Numbered from the stretch's first letter, positions 8,572 through 16,491 are shown. The stretch is 64,000 nt of DNA from Sphingopyxis sp. H073 (GCF_001468395.1 NZ_LNSG01000007.1:124001-188000), one strand, 5' to 3'. The notes: a model not told the origin generated them from the letters alone. Numbers and translations: made by a program.

Positions 8572-10890
8572 TCAGAAATTCACGCGGCCCGTCACCCCGA
8601 AATAACGCTCGGCGTCGCGCGGGGTGATCTGGCGCATGAAGCTGGTACCGTTCGGGATGCGCTGGATCACGAACTGCTTGTCGGTGATATTCTTGACGAT
8701 GAACGACAGGCTGTACTTGTCGTCCGACGTGCTCACGCGGATGCCGCCGTCCCAGATCGCATAGGCGCTCTGAAAGGCGTTGGGGTTCTGGTTGATGTCG
8801 AAATTGGTCTTGCTCTGATAGACGAGCGAGCTGTTCAGATCGACATTGAACCCGTCGAGGTTCAGCGGCAGGCGCCAGTCCATCGTCACGGTGCCCTTGT
8901 ATTTGGGGGCAAAGGGCAGCGGCTTGCCGTTGATCGCATCGGCGCAGGTCACTGCCGCGCCGGTCGGACAGATGAACTTGTTGATGTGCGCGTCGGTATA
9001 GTTGACCCCGCCCGACAGCGAGAAATCGTCGGTGATCGCGGCGTTGAAATCCAGCTCGACGCCGCGCGTCGATACCGTGCCCGCGTTGGTCAGGCGCGTG
9101 ACGACCTGCCCCGCGACGATGTCGAGGAAATTCGCCTGATAATTGTCATATTTGGCATAGAAGGCGGCAAGGTTCAGCGTCAGGCGGCGGTCGAATAGCC
9201 GCGTCTTCAGGCCCGCTTCATAGGCGTTCGACTTTTCGGGGTCGATGCGGCCGGTGTCGCGCGCCTGCATGTTGAAAAAGACGTTGAGCGCCGGTCCCTT
9301 GTAACCGCGCGTGTACATGCCATAGGCCATGACATCGTCGGTCACGTCATATTGCAGCCCGGCATTGCCCGACCAGCCGTGATCCTTGATCGATCCCGAT
9401 GCGGTGAACGCCGGATTGACCCCGGGGAAGGCAGTCAGCGAGGTCGAGCGGCGCGCGAAGTCATAGGACACCTTGTCCTCGGTATAGCGCAGGCCCAAAA
9501 TGCCGCGGAACGCATCGGTGAAATTGAGCGTGCCCTGGCCGAACGCCGAATAGCTGGTCAGCTTGGTCGTGAAATCGGCATTGCCCTCGTTGGTGGTATA
9601 GGTCGACGATCCCTGCGCGCACGGCGTCAGCCCGCCGACGGTCGGCAGCGTCGATGCGGTGCACGCTGTGACCGTGCGGTTGAAGAAGTCGACTTCCTTC
9701 GTGTGGTAATAATAGAGCCCCGCAACATATTCGAAGAATTGCGGGTTCGACGAGGCGATGCGCAGCTCCTGCGTGAACTGGTCGAATTTCAGGTCGCCGC
9801 GGTCGTGCGAGCGCACGTCGCCCGATGCGGTGCCGGTGTTGACATATTTCGGCGCGTCTGATCGGAAATCGCCGTCGCGCTGCTGGAAGTTGTACCAGTG
9901 GCGATAGGCGGTGATCGAGGTCAGCGTCGCGCCGCCAAGGTCGAGGTCGAACTGCCCCGACACACCGCTGTTCTTGTCCTTGGTATAGGGGTCGAGGTCG
10001 TTGTCGATGTCCTTGTTCTTGCCGTCGAGCACCAGCGGCGCGAGGCTGGGGATGAACACCGCATTGTTGAATGCCGAAGGGAAAACGGTGCCGATGCTGT
10101 CGGCATAGCCATTGTCGCTGTTCTTCGAATAATCGGCGATCAGCGTGATCTTGAGCGCGTCGGTCGGCTCGGCGATCAGCTTGCCGCGCACGCCCCAGTG
10201 CTCGTACCCGTTGACCTTGTGGCCGTTGAACACGTTGCGGCCGTTGCCGTCGTACTGCGACCAGAAACCGGTGAGCGACGCCTTGACGCTGTCCGAAAGC
10301 GCGCCGCCGACGCTGCCGCGGATGCGATATTCATTGCCCTCGTACCAGGCGGCGTCGACATAGCCGCCCAGCGCGTCGCCGGGTTCGCGCGTGACGATGT
10401 TGATCACGCCCGCGCTGGCATTCTTGCCGAACAGGCTGCCCTGCGGGCCGCGCAGCACCTCGATGCGCTCGACGTCCAGAAAGTCCGACGTCTGCTGGCC
10501 GGTGCGCGCATAGACGACGCCGTCGATCACCGTCGACACCGACGGTTCGACCCCCGACGAAAAGCTGATCGTGCCGACGCCGCGGATCGACAGCGCCGAA
10601 TCCTTGTTGGTGTTGCCCTTGCGGAAGGTCAGGGTGGGGACGCGCTGGAACAGCTGCTCGGCCGAATTGACGTTCGCGCGCTCCAGCATGTCGCCCGAAA
10701 CGACCGAGATCGCGACCGGCACGTCCTGCAGATTCTGTTCGCGCTTCTGCGCGGTGACGATGATGTCGTTGCTGGCGAACGGGGCATCGGCTTCGGCCGG
10801 AATGGTCTGGGCGTGGGCCGGGGCGGCGGCCAGCGCCAGTCCCAGTGCCGATGTGACCGCAAGATACGCTTTGGCGTTCGACGAAATCAT
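8572..10890 (-). CDS. TonB-dependent outer-membrane receptor
   Basis: The 772-residue receptor starts at the ATG at 10890, eight bases after GGGAGG. A signal peptide ending AAAPAHAQ is followed by a TonB-box-like IIVTAQKREQNLQDVPVAI, the plug domain with VERIEVLRGPQGSLFGKNASAG, and a long beta-barrel ending in aromatic VNF. It belongs to the sphingomonad substrate-specific receptor type. It heads the unit that continues into GH31 (178 bp gap) and glpD, so it probably imports the GH31 substrate across the outer membrane. Two palindromes lie just upstream of its start. Confidence 0.92.
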   Translation of the reverse strand: MISSNAKAYLAVTSALGLALAAAPAHAQTIPAEADAPFASNDIIVTAQKREQNLQDVPVAISVVSGDMLERANVNSAEQLFQRVPTLTFRKGNTNKDSALSIRGVGTISFSSGVEPSVSTVIDGVVYARTGQQTSDFLDVERIEVLRGPQGSLFGKNASAGVINIVTREPGDALGGYVDAAWYEGNEYRIRGSVGGALSDSVKASLTGFWSQYDGNGRNVFNGHKVNGYEHWGVRGKLIAEPTDALKITLIADYSKNSDNGYADSIGTVFPSAFNNAVFIPSLAPLVLDGKNKDIDNDLDPYTKDKNSGVSGQFDLDLGGATLTSITAYRHWYNFQQRDGDFRSDAPKYVNTGTASGDVRSHDRGDLKFDQFTQELRIASSNPQFFEYVAGLYYYHTKEVDFFNRTVTACTASTLPTVGGLTPCAQGSSTYTTNEGNADFTTKLTSYSAFGQGTLNFTDAFRGILGLRYTEDKVSYDFARRSTSLTAFPGVNPAFTASGSIKDHGWSGNAGLQYDVTDDVMAYGMYTRGYKGPALNVFFNMQARDTGRIDPEKSNAYEAGLKTRLFDRRLTLNLAAFYAKYDNYQANFLDIVAGQVVTRLTNAGTVSTRGVELDFNAAITDDFSLSGGVNYTDAHINKFICPTGAAVTCADAINGKPLPFAPKYKGTVTMDWRLPLNLDGFNVDLNSSLVYQSKTNFDINQNPNAFQSAYAIWDGGIRVSTSDDKYSLSFIVKNITDKQFVIQRIPNGTSFMRQITPRDAERYFGVTGRVNF

Positions 10891-10929
10891 CCTCAAATCC
10901 TCCCTTGGATGCGCTGCTGAATCAACTTC

Positions 10930-10965
10930 TCAATCGATTTGATTGATAATCATGGGCGACCCATG
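10930..10965. promoter_or_regulatory. Two adjacent palindromes upstream of the TonB receptor
   Basis: TCAATC-GATTT-GATTGA (10930-10946) is a perfect 6-bp inverted repeat, and CATGGG-CGA-CCCATG (10951-10965) is a second one five bases further. Both lie 40-75 bp upstream of the receptor start, where an operator would be expected. No dedicated regulator gene is adjacent, so the binding protein is unknown. Confidence 0.45.
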
Positions 10966-10966
10966 C

Positions 10967-11034
10967 GCGCAAATATGTTTGTGGTCCAATAGGGAAATGT
11001 CGCGATGCCATGTGCAAATGCTACGATCTGCGCG
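10967..11034. repeat. Imperfect direct repeat, copy 1 (about 68 bp)
   Basis: This segment shares the pattern GCGCRAATAT..TTG..GTCCAAT..GAAATGTCG..ATGT.CAAATGCTA.GA.CTG with 11212-11279, about 245 bp away. Each copy ends with an ATG opening a frame that starts M(C/S)KCYDL. It may be a duplicated promoter and gene start whose downstream coding sequence has been lost. Confidence 0.5.
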
Positions 11035-11211
11035 ACGGGGCGGCGCGCGACGCGATCGCGTTCTGCTCCCCACCCGGCATAAGGCATCGACGTCTCCCCA
11101 TGTCATCGCGGATCGTCCGTCCGCTTCGACTTGCAAGCCGCGGTCGGGGCATCGCCCACAGCCGCGAATCGACTGACCGGCGCCTGCGCCCGTCAGCCTG
11201 CACAGGGATGC

Positions 11212-11279
11212 GCGCCAATATCATTGCAGTCCAATCGAGAAATGTCGGTATAGTATGTCCAAATGCTATGACCTGAACA
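11212..11279. repeat. Imperfect direct repeat, copy 2 (about 68 bp)
   Basis: This is the second copy of the segment at 10967-11034. Here TTGCAG and TATAGT (19-bp spacing) give a promoter-like pair before the ATG at 11255. The frame MSKCYDLNNGAL soon runs into the GC-rich repeat at 11303, so no intact gene follows. Confidence 0.5.
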
Positions 11280-11302
11280 ATGGCGCTCTCCCGGTCCAGG
11301 GG

Positions 11303-11423
11303 TGGGGAGCGGACCTTGCCGATCCTCCCCGGCACGGGGAGGGGGACCATGCGAAGCATGGTGGAGGGGCACGTGCAGTCTGGCGCGGCCTATGACCTCC
11401 TGTACCCCTCGACCACCCTGCGG
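11303..11423. repeat. GC-rich intergenic repeat, copy 1 (about 120 bp)
   Basis: The segment contains GATCCTCCCCGGCACGGGGA and GGACCATGCGAAGCATGGTGG palindromes. It recurs nearly identically 310 bp downstream at 11613-11733. Short open frames across it on both strands have no coding character. Confidence 0.75.
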
Positions 11424-11515
11424 CCTCGCGGGCAGCAACGCGCCCCGCGCGCTCCTTCGACCCGCTCGCTCCCCCTCTCCCGGGGAGGGGCCGCTTGGGG
11501 TGGTTTCCAGACATT

Positions 11516-11589
11516 CGTCACCCCGGACCTGATCCGGGGTCCACGACTTCAACGCCGCGATGGATCCCGGATCAAGTCCGGGATGACGA
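11516..11589. repeat. Dispersed intergenic repeat, family A (copy 2)
   Basis: TCACCCCGGACCTGATCCGG on the left and ATCCCGGATCAAGTCCGGGA on the right form the same two-palindrome unit as 689-766 and 58925-58996. It lies between the two copies of the 120-bp repeat. Confidence 0.75.
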
Positions 11590-11612
11590 AGAGGGAATGT
11601 CTGAATTTGGGT

Positions 11613-11733
11613 GGGGGAGCGGACTTCGCCGATCCTCCCCGGCACGGGGAGGGGGACCATGCGAAGCATGGTGGAGGGGTACGTGCAGTCTGGCGCGGCC
11701 TATGATCTCCTGTGCCCCTCCACCACCCTGCGG
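11613..11733. repeat. GC-rich intergenic repeat, copy 2 (about 120 bp)
   Basis: This is a direct copy of 11303-11423 with only a handful of substitutions. It is followed by a further GGGGGAGGATCGTC arm at about 11752. Together 10.9-11.8 kb holds only repeats and no supportable gene. Confidence 0.75.
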
Positions 11734-11791
11734 GTGGTCCCCCTCCCCTGGTGGGGGAGGATCGTCTAGGACCGCAATCGGTCGTTTCCAG

Positions 11792-11983
11792 TCAGCGTTC
11801 ACTTACGCTCGATGAAGGTTCACGAAACGCACCATAAAGCCAGAGGAGACCGAGAATCAGGAATATCGGTCCGTAATAGCCTTTGGACCAATCGCGACTT
11901 TGGTAAAGTTCGCTGACCCCCGCAGCACCGCCGACCAACATCAAAATGGCGACGATTAGAAATTTTGGTTTTTTCAGCTTCAT
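11792..11983 (-). CDS. Small two-helix membrane protein
   Basis: The 63-residue protein starts at ATG 11983 with AGGAG about 12 bases upstream; another ATG at 11995 directly abuts that AGGAG and is less likely. It has a KLKKPK N-terminus, a first hydrophobic helix FLIVAILMLVGGAAG, a short polar loop ELYQSRDWSKGYYG and a second helix PIFLILGLLWLYG. I do not recognise a family. Base composition is less GC-rich than the surroundings, which may point to acquisition or weak selection. It stands alone between repeats and the permease gene. Confidence 0.5.
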   Translation of the reverse strand: MKLKKPKFLIVAILMLVGGAAGVSELYQSRDWSKGYYGPIFLILGLLWLYGAFREPSSSVSER

Positions 11984-12258
11984 GATCGTTTCCATCTCCT
12001 GCGGTCTCGATCTTATATGAGCCATTACCGCAAGGTCCGCTACCGGTCGTTCCCGGTCATTAAACCCAGATCGGCCGCAAAGGGCAGCTAAAGCCCGGAA
12101 GGCGACATCCATGGTCCTGCCATTCCCGCCGCCCGCACAGAACCATGCCCGGCATGGCGCGTTTCCACGGCCGGCCCACCCCAGCCTCCGCCGTCGTCAT
12201 TATCTTGCGCTGACGCGTCACTCCCTTACAAGCGGGCCATAGCCTAAGGGGAGCTCGA

Positions 12259-13656
12259 ATGACCGACAGCCTGCTGCGTCGCAAGACCATCGTTCCGGAA
12301 CAGCAGGAGGGGCACGGGCTCGCACGGACGCTCAGCTGGCCGCATCTAGTCGCGCTCGGGGTCGGCGCGATCGTCGGCACCGGTATTTTGACATTGATCG
12401 GCGTCGGCGCCGACAAGGCGGGGCCGGCCGTGATCGTCTCTTTCCTGGTCGCGGGGCTGATCTGCGCCTGCGCCGCGCTCGCCTATGCCGAAATGGCGAC
12501 GATGATTCCCGCCTCGGGCAGCGCCTACACCTACAGCTATGTCGTGATCGGCGAGCTGATCGCGTGGATCGTCGGCTGGAGCCTGATCCTCGAATATTCG
12601 CTTGTCGTCAGCGCGGTCGCGGTCGGTTGGTCGGGCTATGCCGCGCCGCTGCTCCAGGCGTGGGCGAACGTGCCGATGGAACTGATGCAGGGGCCCGAGC
12701 TTGGCGGGATCGTCAACCTGCCCGCGATTGCGATCATCGCGGTGGTCGCGGGAATGCTGCTCTATGGCACGCGCGAGAGTGCCACCGTCAATGCGATCCT
12801 CGTCGTTGTGAAGATCATCGCGCTCGCCGTTTTCGTCGCGGTCGCGCTGCCGGCGTTCGACGCCGCGAACCTCGAACCCTTCAGCCCCTTCGGCTTTGCA
12901 AAGCATGTCGGCCCCGACGGCGTCGAGCGCGGGATCATGGCGGCCGCTGCGATCATCTTCTTCGCCTTCTACGGCTTCGATGCGATCGCGACCGCGGCCG
13001 AGGAGGCGAAGGATCCCGACCGCGACCTCAAGATCGGGATCGTCGGATCGATGCTCGCTTGCGTCGCGATCTATATCCTCGTCGCCATCGCGGCGGTCGG
13101 TGCGATTTCCTACAGCAAATTCGCGAACAGCCCCGAACCGCTCGCGCTGATCCTGCGCGAACTCGGCCAGCCGCTTGCGGCGAAATATCTCGCCATCTCG
13201 GCGATCGTGGCGCTGCCGACGGTGATCCTCGCCTTCTTCTTCGGGCAGAGCCGCATCTTCTTCACCATGGCGCGCGACGGGTTGCTTCCCAAGGGGCTCG
13301 CCAGGCTGTCGGGGCGCGGGACGCCGGTGCGCATCACCATCTTTACCGCGATCGTCGTCGCGATCCTCGCGGGTTTCATTCCGCTCGACGAACTCGCCGC
13401 GCTCGCCAACGCGGGGACCCTCGCGGCCTTCACCGCGGTGTCGCTGTGCATGCTCATCATGCGCCGCCGCGCGCCCGACGCGCCGCGCACCTTCCGCACG
13501 CCGATGCCCTGGGTCGTCGGCGGGATCGCGGTGCTCGGCTGTCTTTATCTATTCCTCAGCCTGCCGGCGAAGACGCAGATCTGGTTCGGCATCTGGAATG
13601 TCGCAGGGCTGGCGGTGTACTTCGCCTACGCGCGGCGAAATGCGGTGGTGGGATAG
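12259..13656 (+). CDS. APC-family amino-acid permease
   Basis: This 465-residue inner-membrane protein has about twelve hydrophobic segments. The N-terminal LGVGAIVGTGILTLIG is the substrate-binding signature of APC transporters, and FFAFYGFDAIATAAEEAKDP is typical of the cationic amino-acid transporter (YfnA/CAT) branch. FFGQSRIFFTMARDGLLP is another conserved stretch. A GGGGAGCTCG ribosome site precedes the ATG. It stands alone and is followed by a large palindromic repeat. It most likely imports an amino acid by proton symport. Confidence 0.9.
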   Translation: MTDSLLRRKTIVPEQQEGHGLARTLSWPHLVALGVGAIVGTGILTLIGVGADKAGPAVIVSFLVAGLICACAALAYAEMATMIPASGSAYTYSYVVIGELIAWIVGWSLILEYSLVVSAVAVGWSGYAAPLLQAWANVPMELMQGPELGGIVNLPAIAIIAVVAGMLLYGTRESATVNAILVVVKIIALAVFVAVALPAFDAANLEPFSPFGFAKHVGPDGVERGIMAAAAIIFFAFYGFDAIATAAEEAKDPDRDLKIGIVGSMLACVAIYILVAIAAVGAISYSKFANSPEPLALILRELGQPLAAKYLAISAIVALPTVILAFFFGQSRIFFTMARDGLLPKGLARLSGRGTPVRITIFTAIVVAILAGFIPLDELAALANAGTLAAFTAVSLCMLIMRRRAPDAPRTFRTPMPWVVGGIAVLGCLYLFLSLPAKTQIWFGIWNVAGLAVYFAYARRNAVVG

Positions 13657-13657
13657 G

Positions 13658-13784
13658 ATCCTCCCTGCCGCGAAGCGGTGGGGAGGGGGACCGCGCGCGG
13701 AGCGCGTGGTGGAGGGGCAGCGTCATCGCCCCTCCGTCAGCGCTCCGCGCTGCCACCTCCCCATGCCTGCGGCACAGGGAGGAA
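13658..13784. repeat. Large palindromic intergenic repeat, family D (copy 1)
   Basis: The unit opens with ATCCTCCCTGCCGCGAAGC and closes with GCGGCACAGGGAGGAATG, with inner arms rich in GGGGAGG and CCTCCCC. It fills the gap between two convergent genes. A second copy is at 59481-59619, upstream of ruvC, and the arms at 11303-11760 are related. Confidence 0.75.
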
Positions 13785-13791
13785 TGCTCGG

Positions 13792-14082
13792 TCAATCGAA
13801 CAGATCGCTGAGGAAGCTCTTGGTATAGCTCTTCTTCTTGTAGGGCTTTGCATAGTGTCGATCGTCGTCGTAGCGCGGCTCGCGATATTGCGGCTGCGGC
13901 GCGGCCTGCCGCGGCGGCGGCGCCCCGGCGCCTTCGCTGCGCTCGATGATCTTGTCGAGCTCGCCGCGGTCGAGCCAGACGCCGCGGCACTGCGGGCAAT
14001 AGTCGATCTCGATCCCCTGACGCTCCGACATCGTCAAATTTACGCGGCAGGTGGGGCAAAGCAGACCTTGAGGTTCGGACAC
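13792..14082 (-). CDS. Zinc-ribbon (TFIIB-type) protein
   Basis: The 96-residue protein starts at GTG 14082, preceded by AAGGAAAGGAAATTCC; an in-frame ATG 11 codons upstream lacks a ribosome site. CPTC and CPQC pairs (LLCPTCRVNLTM, IDYCPQCRGVWLDRGELDKI) form one zf-TFIIB zinc ribbon. The second half is low-complexity, rich in Pro, Tyr, Arg and Lys (YREPRYDDDRHYAKPYKKK). This small cytosolic family is common in proteobacteria and its function is not established. Confidence 0.8.
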   Translation of the reverse strand: MSEPQGLLCPTCRVNLTMSERQGIEIDYCPQCRGVWLDRGELDKIIERSEGAGAPPPRQAAPQPQYREPRYDDDRHYAKPYKKKSYTKSFLSDLFD

Positions 14083-14147
14083 GGAATTTCCTTTCCTTGA
14101 CGAAGAAACTGGCAAATTTTGCCGATTCTCCCACCTCGCCTGCTGCT

Positions 14148-14471
14148 TTAGGATGAAACGCGCTGCCAGTCGAACGCCAAAGGCGCTTCCCGAAACGCAA
14201 ACCGGTCGAGGTGCCGGGCCACCACGCCCGTCATCGCCTCGACATGCGCGTCGCTGCTGGCATCGATGCGCACCGTCAGCGCGTCGGCGCCCGCATCGAA
14301 GGTGACCAGCGCGTCGCCAGCCCAGGTGGCACCGCGTGCATCCTTGGGGAAGGTCACGGTGCCACGATCGGCGGTGAATTCGACCGTCAGGCTATGCTGC
14401 CAGTGCTTGCACAGCTGCTGCAGATATTTGCTCGCGTGCCCGGTCGGGACGTTTGCGACGACATTTGCCAT
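14148..14471 (-). CDS. DUF2218 family protein
   Basis: This 107-residue protein, MANVVANVPTGHASKYLQ to DWQRVSS, matches the DUF2218 family: an N-terminal helix with HASKYLQQLCKHW, then alternating strands and a final HLDRFAFREAPLAFDWQR. Its ATG overlaps the stop of the PadR regulator in an ATGA (14469-14473), so the two are co-translated. In other proteobacteria DUF2218 genes occur beside siderophore-interacting ferric reductases and YqjI regulators, suggesting a role in metal homeostasis. The biochemical function is unknown. Confidence 0.8.
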   Translation of the reverse strand: MANVVANVPTGHASKYLQQLCKHWQHSLTVEFTADRGTVTFPKDARGATWAGDALVTFDAGADALTVRIDASSDAHVEAMTGVVARHLDRFAFREAPLAFDWQRVSS

Positions 14472-15091
14472 CACAGCCGCTCGATCTTCTGCGCGGCCTC
14501 GTCGATCAGTGCAACGACGGCGTGCAGCGTCGGCTCGTCGAGGGCGCGGTCGCCCAGCCGGTTCATCAGCACGGCGCGGAGATTGCCCATCGCGCGGCGG
14601 ACCGAGGCGCTGTCGGCGCGCTGGCGCTCGTCGCCGACCTCGGCCAGCCGGGCGATCAGCGCCTCGACCGCGTCCTTGTTCGCATCGAGTTCGGCCTGGC
14701 CGGCTGCGGTGATCGCGAACAGCTTTTTCGCGCCGTCGCTGTCGGCCGCCTCGATCAGCCCCATGTCGCCCAAGAGGGTGAGGGTGGGGTAGATCACGCC
14801 CGGGCTCGGCGCATAGGCGCCGCCGGTCAGCTCCTCGATCTGGCGGATGAGGTCGTATCCGTGGCGCGGTTCGTCGGCGATCAGCTTCAACAGCACGAGC
14901 CGCAGCTCGCCGCTGTCGAACATCCGCCGGCGCCGGCCGCGGCCGTCGTCGTCGCCGCGCCCGTGGCGCCCGCCAAAGCCATATCCGAAACCGCGGCCGC
15001 CCCCGCGCATTCCATGCCGCATCGCCTCGCGCATCATCCGATGCATGGCATGGCGCTCGCCGCAACCATGCCGGTTCATTCCATGTCGCAT
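14471..15091 (-). CDS. yqjI: PadR-family regulator, YqjI-like (nickel-responsive type)
   Basis: I chose ATG 15091 because GAAGGAG lies six bases upstream, giving 206 residues. The first 55 or so are rich in His, Met, Gly and Cys (MRHGMNRHGCGERHAMHRMM), a probable metal-binding leader like that of E. coli YqjI. The PadR winged helix follows: FDSGELRLVLLKLIADEPRH, GYDLI and YAPSPGVIYPTLTLLGDMGL. E. coli YqjI represses its own gene and the yqjH ferric reductase and is inactivated by nickel. Here the partner is DUF2218, and a palindromic operator lies just upstream. Confidence 0.85.
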   Translation of the reverse strand: MRHGMNRHGCGERHAMHRMMREAMRHGMRGGGRGFGYGFGGRHGRGDDDGRGRRRRMFDSGELRLVLLKLIADEPRHGYDLIRQIEELTGGAYAPSPGVIYPTLTLLGDMGLIEAADSDGAKKLFAITAAGQAELDANKDAVEALIARLAEVGDERQRADSASVRRAMGNLRAVLMNRLGDRALDEPTLHAVVALIDEAAQKIERL

Positions 15092-15112
15092 AGCAAACTC
15101 CTTCATGCGATT

Positions 15113-15133
15113 CGATGTATCTAAGATATATCG
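15113..15133. promoter_or_regulatory. Probable autoregulatory operator of the YqjI-like regulator
   Basis: CGATGTATC-TAA-GATATATCG is an inverted repeat with 8 of 9 arm bases paired. It starts about 20 bp upstream of the yqjI start codon. AT-rich TATC/GATA palindromes of this sort are the known target type of YqjI and related PadR proteins. Confidence 0.65.
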
Positions 15134-15234
15134 TAAAACAGACTTTGCAAGGGGCAACCGTCGCGATGTGCGCGAAGTTAGCCAACTTCCGCCGATTTCC
15201 TTGACTCCCCGCCCATTCCCGCTATGAGCGCCCC

Positions 15235-15490
15235 CGTGTTGCCGCGGGTTCGCCTGCGGCAATTCCGTCCGAGACAGTTGGTGAAGGGGATTTGCCCTTC
15301 TTAATTTCCAGCCGAGACGGGGAACAGTCTTTTATCGGTCGCCCGCCTGCGATGCAGGTGACGCGGCTTGACCGACCCCATCGGACATCGTTGCGCGAAC
15401 GACAGGCGAGCCTTGGCTCGCGTCTGTCTTAGCGTGTGTTAGCCGCCCGGCGGCGCGTGCGTTTCGGCGCCCCGCGCATCCGGGCAGATG
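15235..15490 (+). ncRNA. Ribosomal protein L10 leader of the rplJ-rplL mRNA
   Basis: The roughly 270-bp untranslated region before rplJ contains CCGAGACAGTTGGTGAAGGG and TTTGCCCTTCTTAATTTCC followed by several GC-rich stems. This is the form of the alphaproteobacterial L10 leader, which binds the L10(L12)4 complex and represses translation of rplJL. The exact ends were not determined. The rest of the 15.1-15.5 kb gap also contains the yqjI promoter on the other strand. Confidence 0.6.
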
Positions 15491-15504
15491 AGTGGAGTAT
15501 AGGC

Positions 15505-16020
15505 ATGGATCGTACGGAAAAGGCCGAAGCCGTATCCTCGCTGAACGCTACGCTGGCAAATGCCGCTTCGGTTGTGGTCGTCCGCAACCTCGGCATGACC
15601 GTCGCTCAGTCGACGGTTCTGCGCCAGCAGATGCGCGACGCAGGAGCCGACTTTCGCGTCACGAAGAACCGTCTTGCCAAAATCGCGCTCGATGGCACGT
15701 CCTACACCGGTATCGGCGACCTGCTGACCGGTCCCACGGCCCTTGCAACCTCGACCGATCCGGTCTCGGCTGCGAAGATCGCCGTGGAATTTGCCAAGAC
15801 CAACGACAAGCTTGAAATCGTTGGCGGCGGCATGGGCGACGTGGTCCTCGACGTGAATGGCGTGAAAGCGCTGGCTTCGCTTCCCTCGCTCGACGAGCTG
15901 CGCGCCAAGATCATCGGTCTGGTGCAGGCTCCGGCCACCAAGGTTGCGCAGATTGCCGCAGCCCCGGCGGGTCAGCTGGCGCGGGTTTTTGGCGCATATG
16001 CCGCCAAAGAAGCAGCGTGA
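15505..16020 (+). CDS. rplJ: 50S ribosomal protein L10
   Basis: The 171-residue protein starts MDRTEKAEAVSSLNATLANA at ATG 15505 with GTGGAG upstream; an open frame extends further 5' but lies in the leader. ADFRVTKNRLAKIALDG and LLTGPTALATS are L10 signatures. L10 anchors the L7/L12 stalk on the large subunit. It is co-transcribed with rplL. The usual upstream rplK-rplA genes are absent here; the upstream neighbour is the divergent yqjI regulator. Confidence 0.97.
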   Translation: MDRTEKAEAVSSLNATLANAASVVVVRNLGMTVAQSTVLRQQMRDAGADFRVTKNRLAKIALDGTSYTGIGDLLTGPTALATSTDPVSAAKIAVEFAKTNDKLEIVGGGMGDVVLDVNGVKALASLPSLDELRAKIIGLVQAPATKVAQIAAAPAGQLARVFGAYAAKEAA

Positions 16021-16045
16021 TTTCGAACTAACCTTGAAACTACCT

Positions 16046-16061
16046 ACCGGGATATCCCGGT
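16046..16061 (+). promoter_or_regulatory. Hairpin between rplJ and rplL
   Basis: ACCGGGATATCCCGGT is a perfect palindrome in the 58-bp spacer, ending seven bases before the rplL ribosome site GGAG. It could be a processing or stabilising stem that helps set the excess of L12 over L10. Confidence 0.45.
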
Positions 16062-16078
16062 TCTGATGGAGAATGAAC

Positions 16079-16450
16079 ATGGCTGATCTCGCAAAGATCG
16101 TTGAAGACCTGTCGGCGCTGACCGTTCTGGAAGCGGCTGACCTTTCGAAGATGCTCGAAGAAAAGTGGGGCGTTTCGGCTGCCGCTGCTGTTGCTGCCGC
16201 TCCGGCCGCTGCCGCTGCCGGCCCGGCTGCTGAAGAGCAGACCGAATTCGACGTCATCCTGACGGGTGACGGCGGCAACAAGATCAACGTGATCAAGGAA
16301 GTCCGTGCGATCACCGGTCTGGGCCTCGGCGAAGCCAAGGCGCTCGTCGAAGGCGCGCCGAAGGCCGTCAAGGAAGGCGTGAACAAGGCTGAAGCTGAAG
16401 AGCTGAAGGCCAAGCTGATCGCCGCCGGCGCGACCGTCGAACTGAAGTAA
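16079..16450 (+). CDS. rplL: 50S ribosomal protein L7/L12
   Basis: The 123-residue protein [20 protein letters not shown] begins at ATG 16079 with GGAG seven bases upstream; an ATG at 16073 is too close to that site. The N-terminal dimerisation domain, an Ala-rich hinge (about 38-55) and the C-terminal domain with [18 protein letters not shown] are all complete. It forms the stalk that recruits translation factors. A strong terminator follows about 40 bp after the stop. Confidence 0.97.
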   Translation: MADLAKIVEDLSALTVLEAADLSKMLEEKWGVSAAAAVAAAPAAAAAGPAAEEQTEFDVILTGDGGNKINVIKEVRAITGLGLGEAKALVEGAPKAVKEGVNKAEAEELKAKLIAAGATVELK

Positions 16451-16491
16451 TTCGGTTCGGGTCCGGCGGGTTCGCCCGCCGTGCTTGCGAC

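Noticed and set aside
6726-8627. A long open frame (over 600 codons) on the plus strand opposite the GH31 gene
   Set aside because: It is Arg/His/Pro-rich with no family features and mirrors the codon pattern of the GH31 gene; a high-GC antisense artefact.
11010-11276. An 88-codon frame starting MCKCYDL in the repeat-rich gap
   Set aside because: Beyond the start it is Arg/Ser-rich without pattern; only the duplicated start peptide is notable and is reported as a repeat.
11303-11733. Repeats resembling a CRISPR array
   Set aside because: Only two long copies 310 bp apart, no regular spacers and no cas genes.
13658-13784. Bidirectional terminator between the permease and zinc-ribbon genes
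   Set aside because: No T-tracts on either side and the same unit occurs where no terminator is needed; annotated as a repeat.
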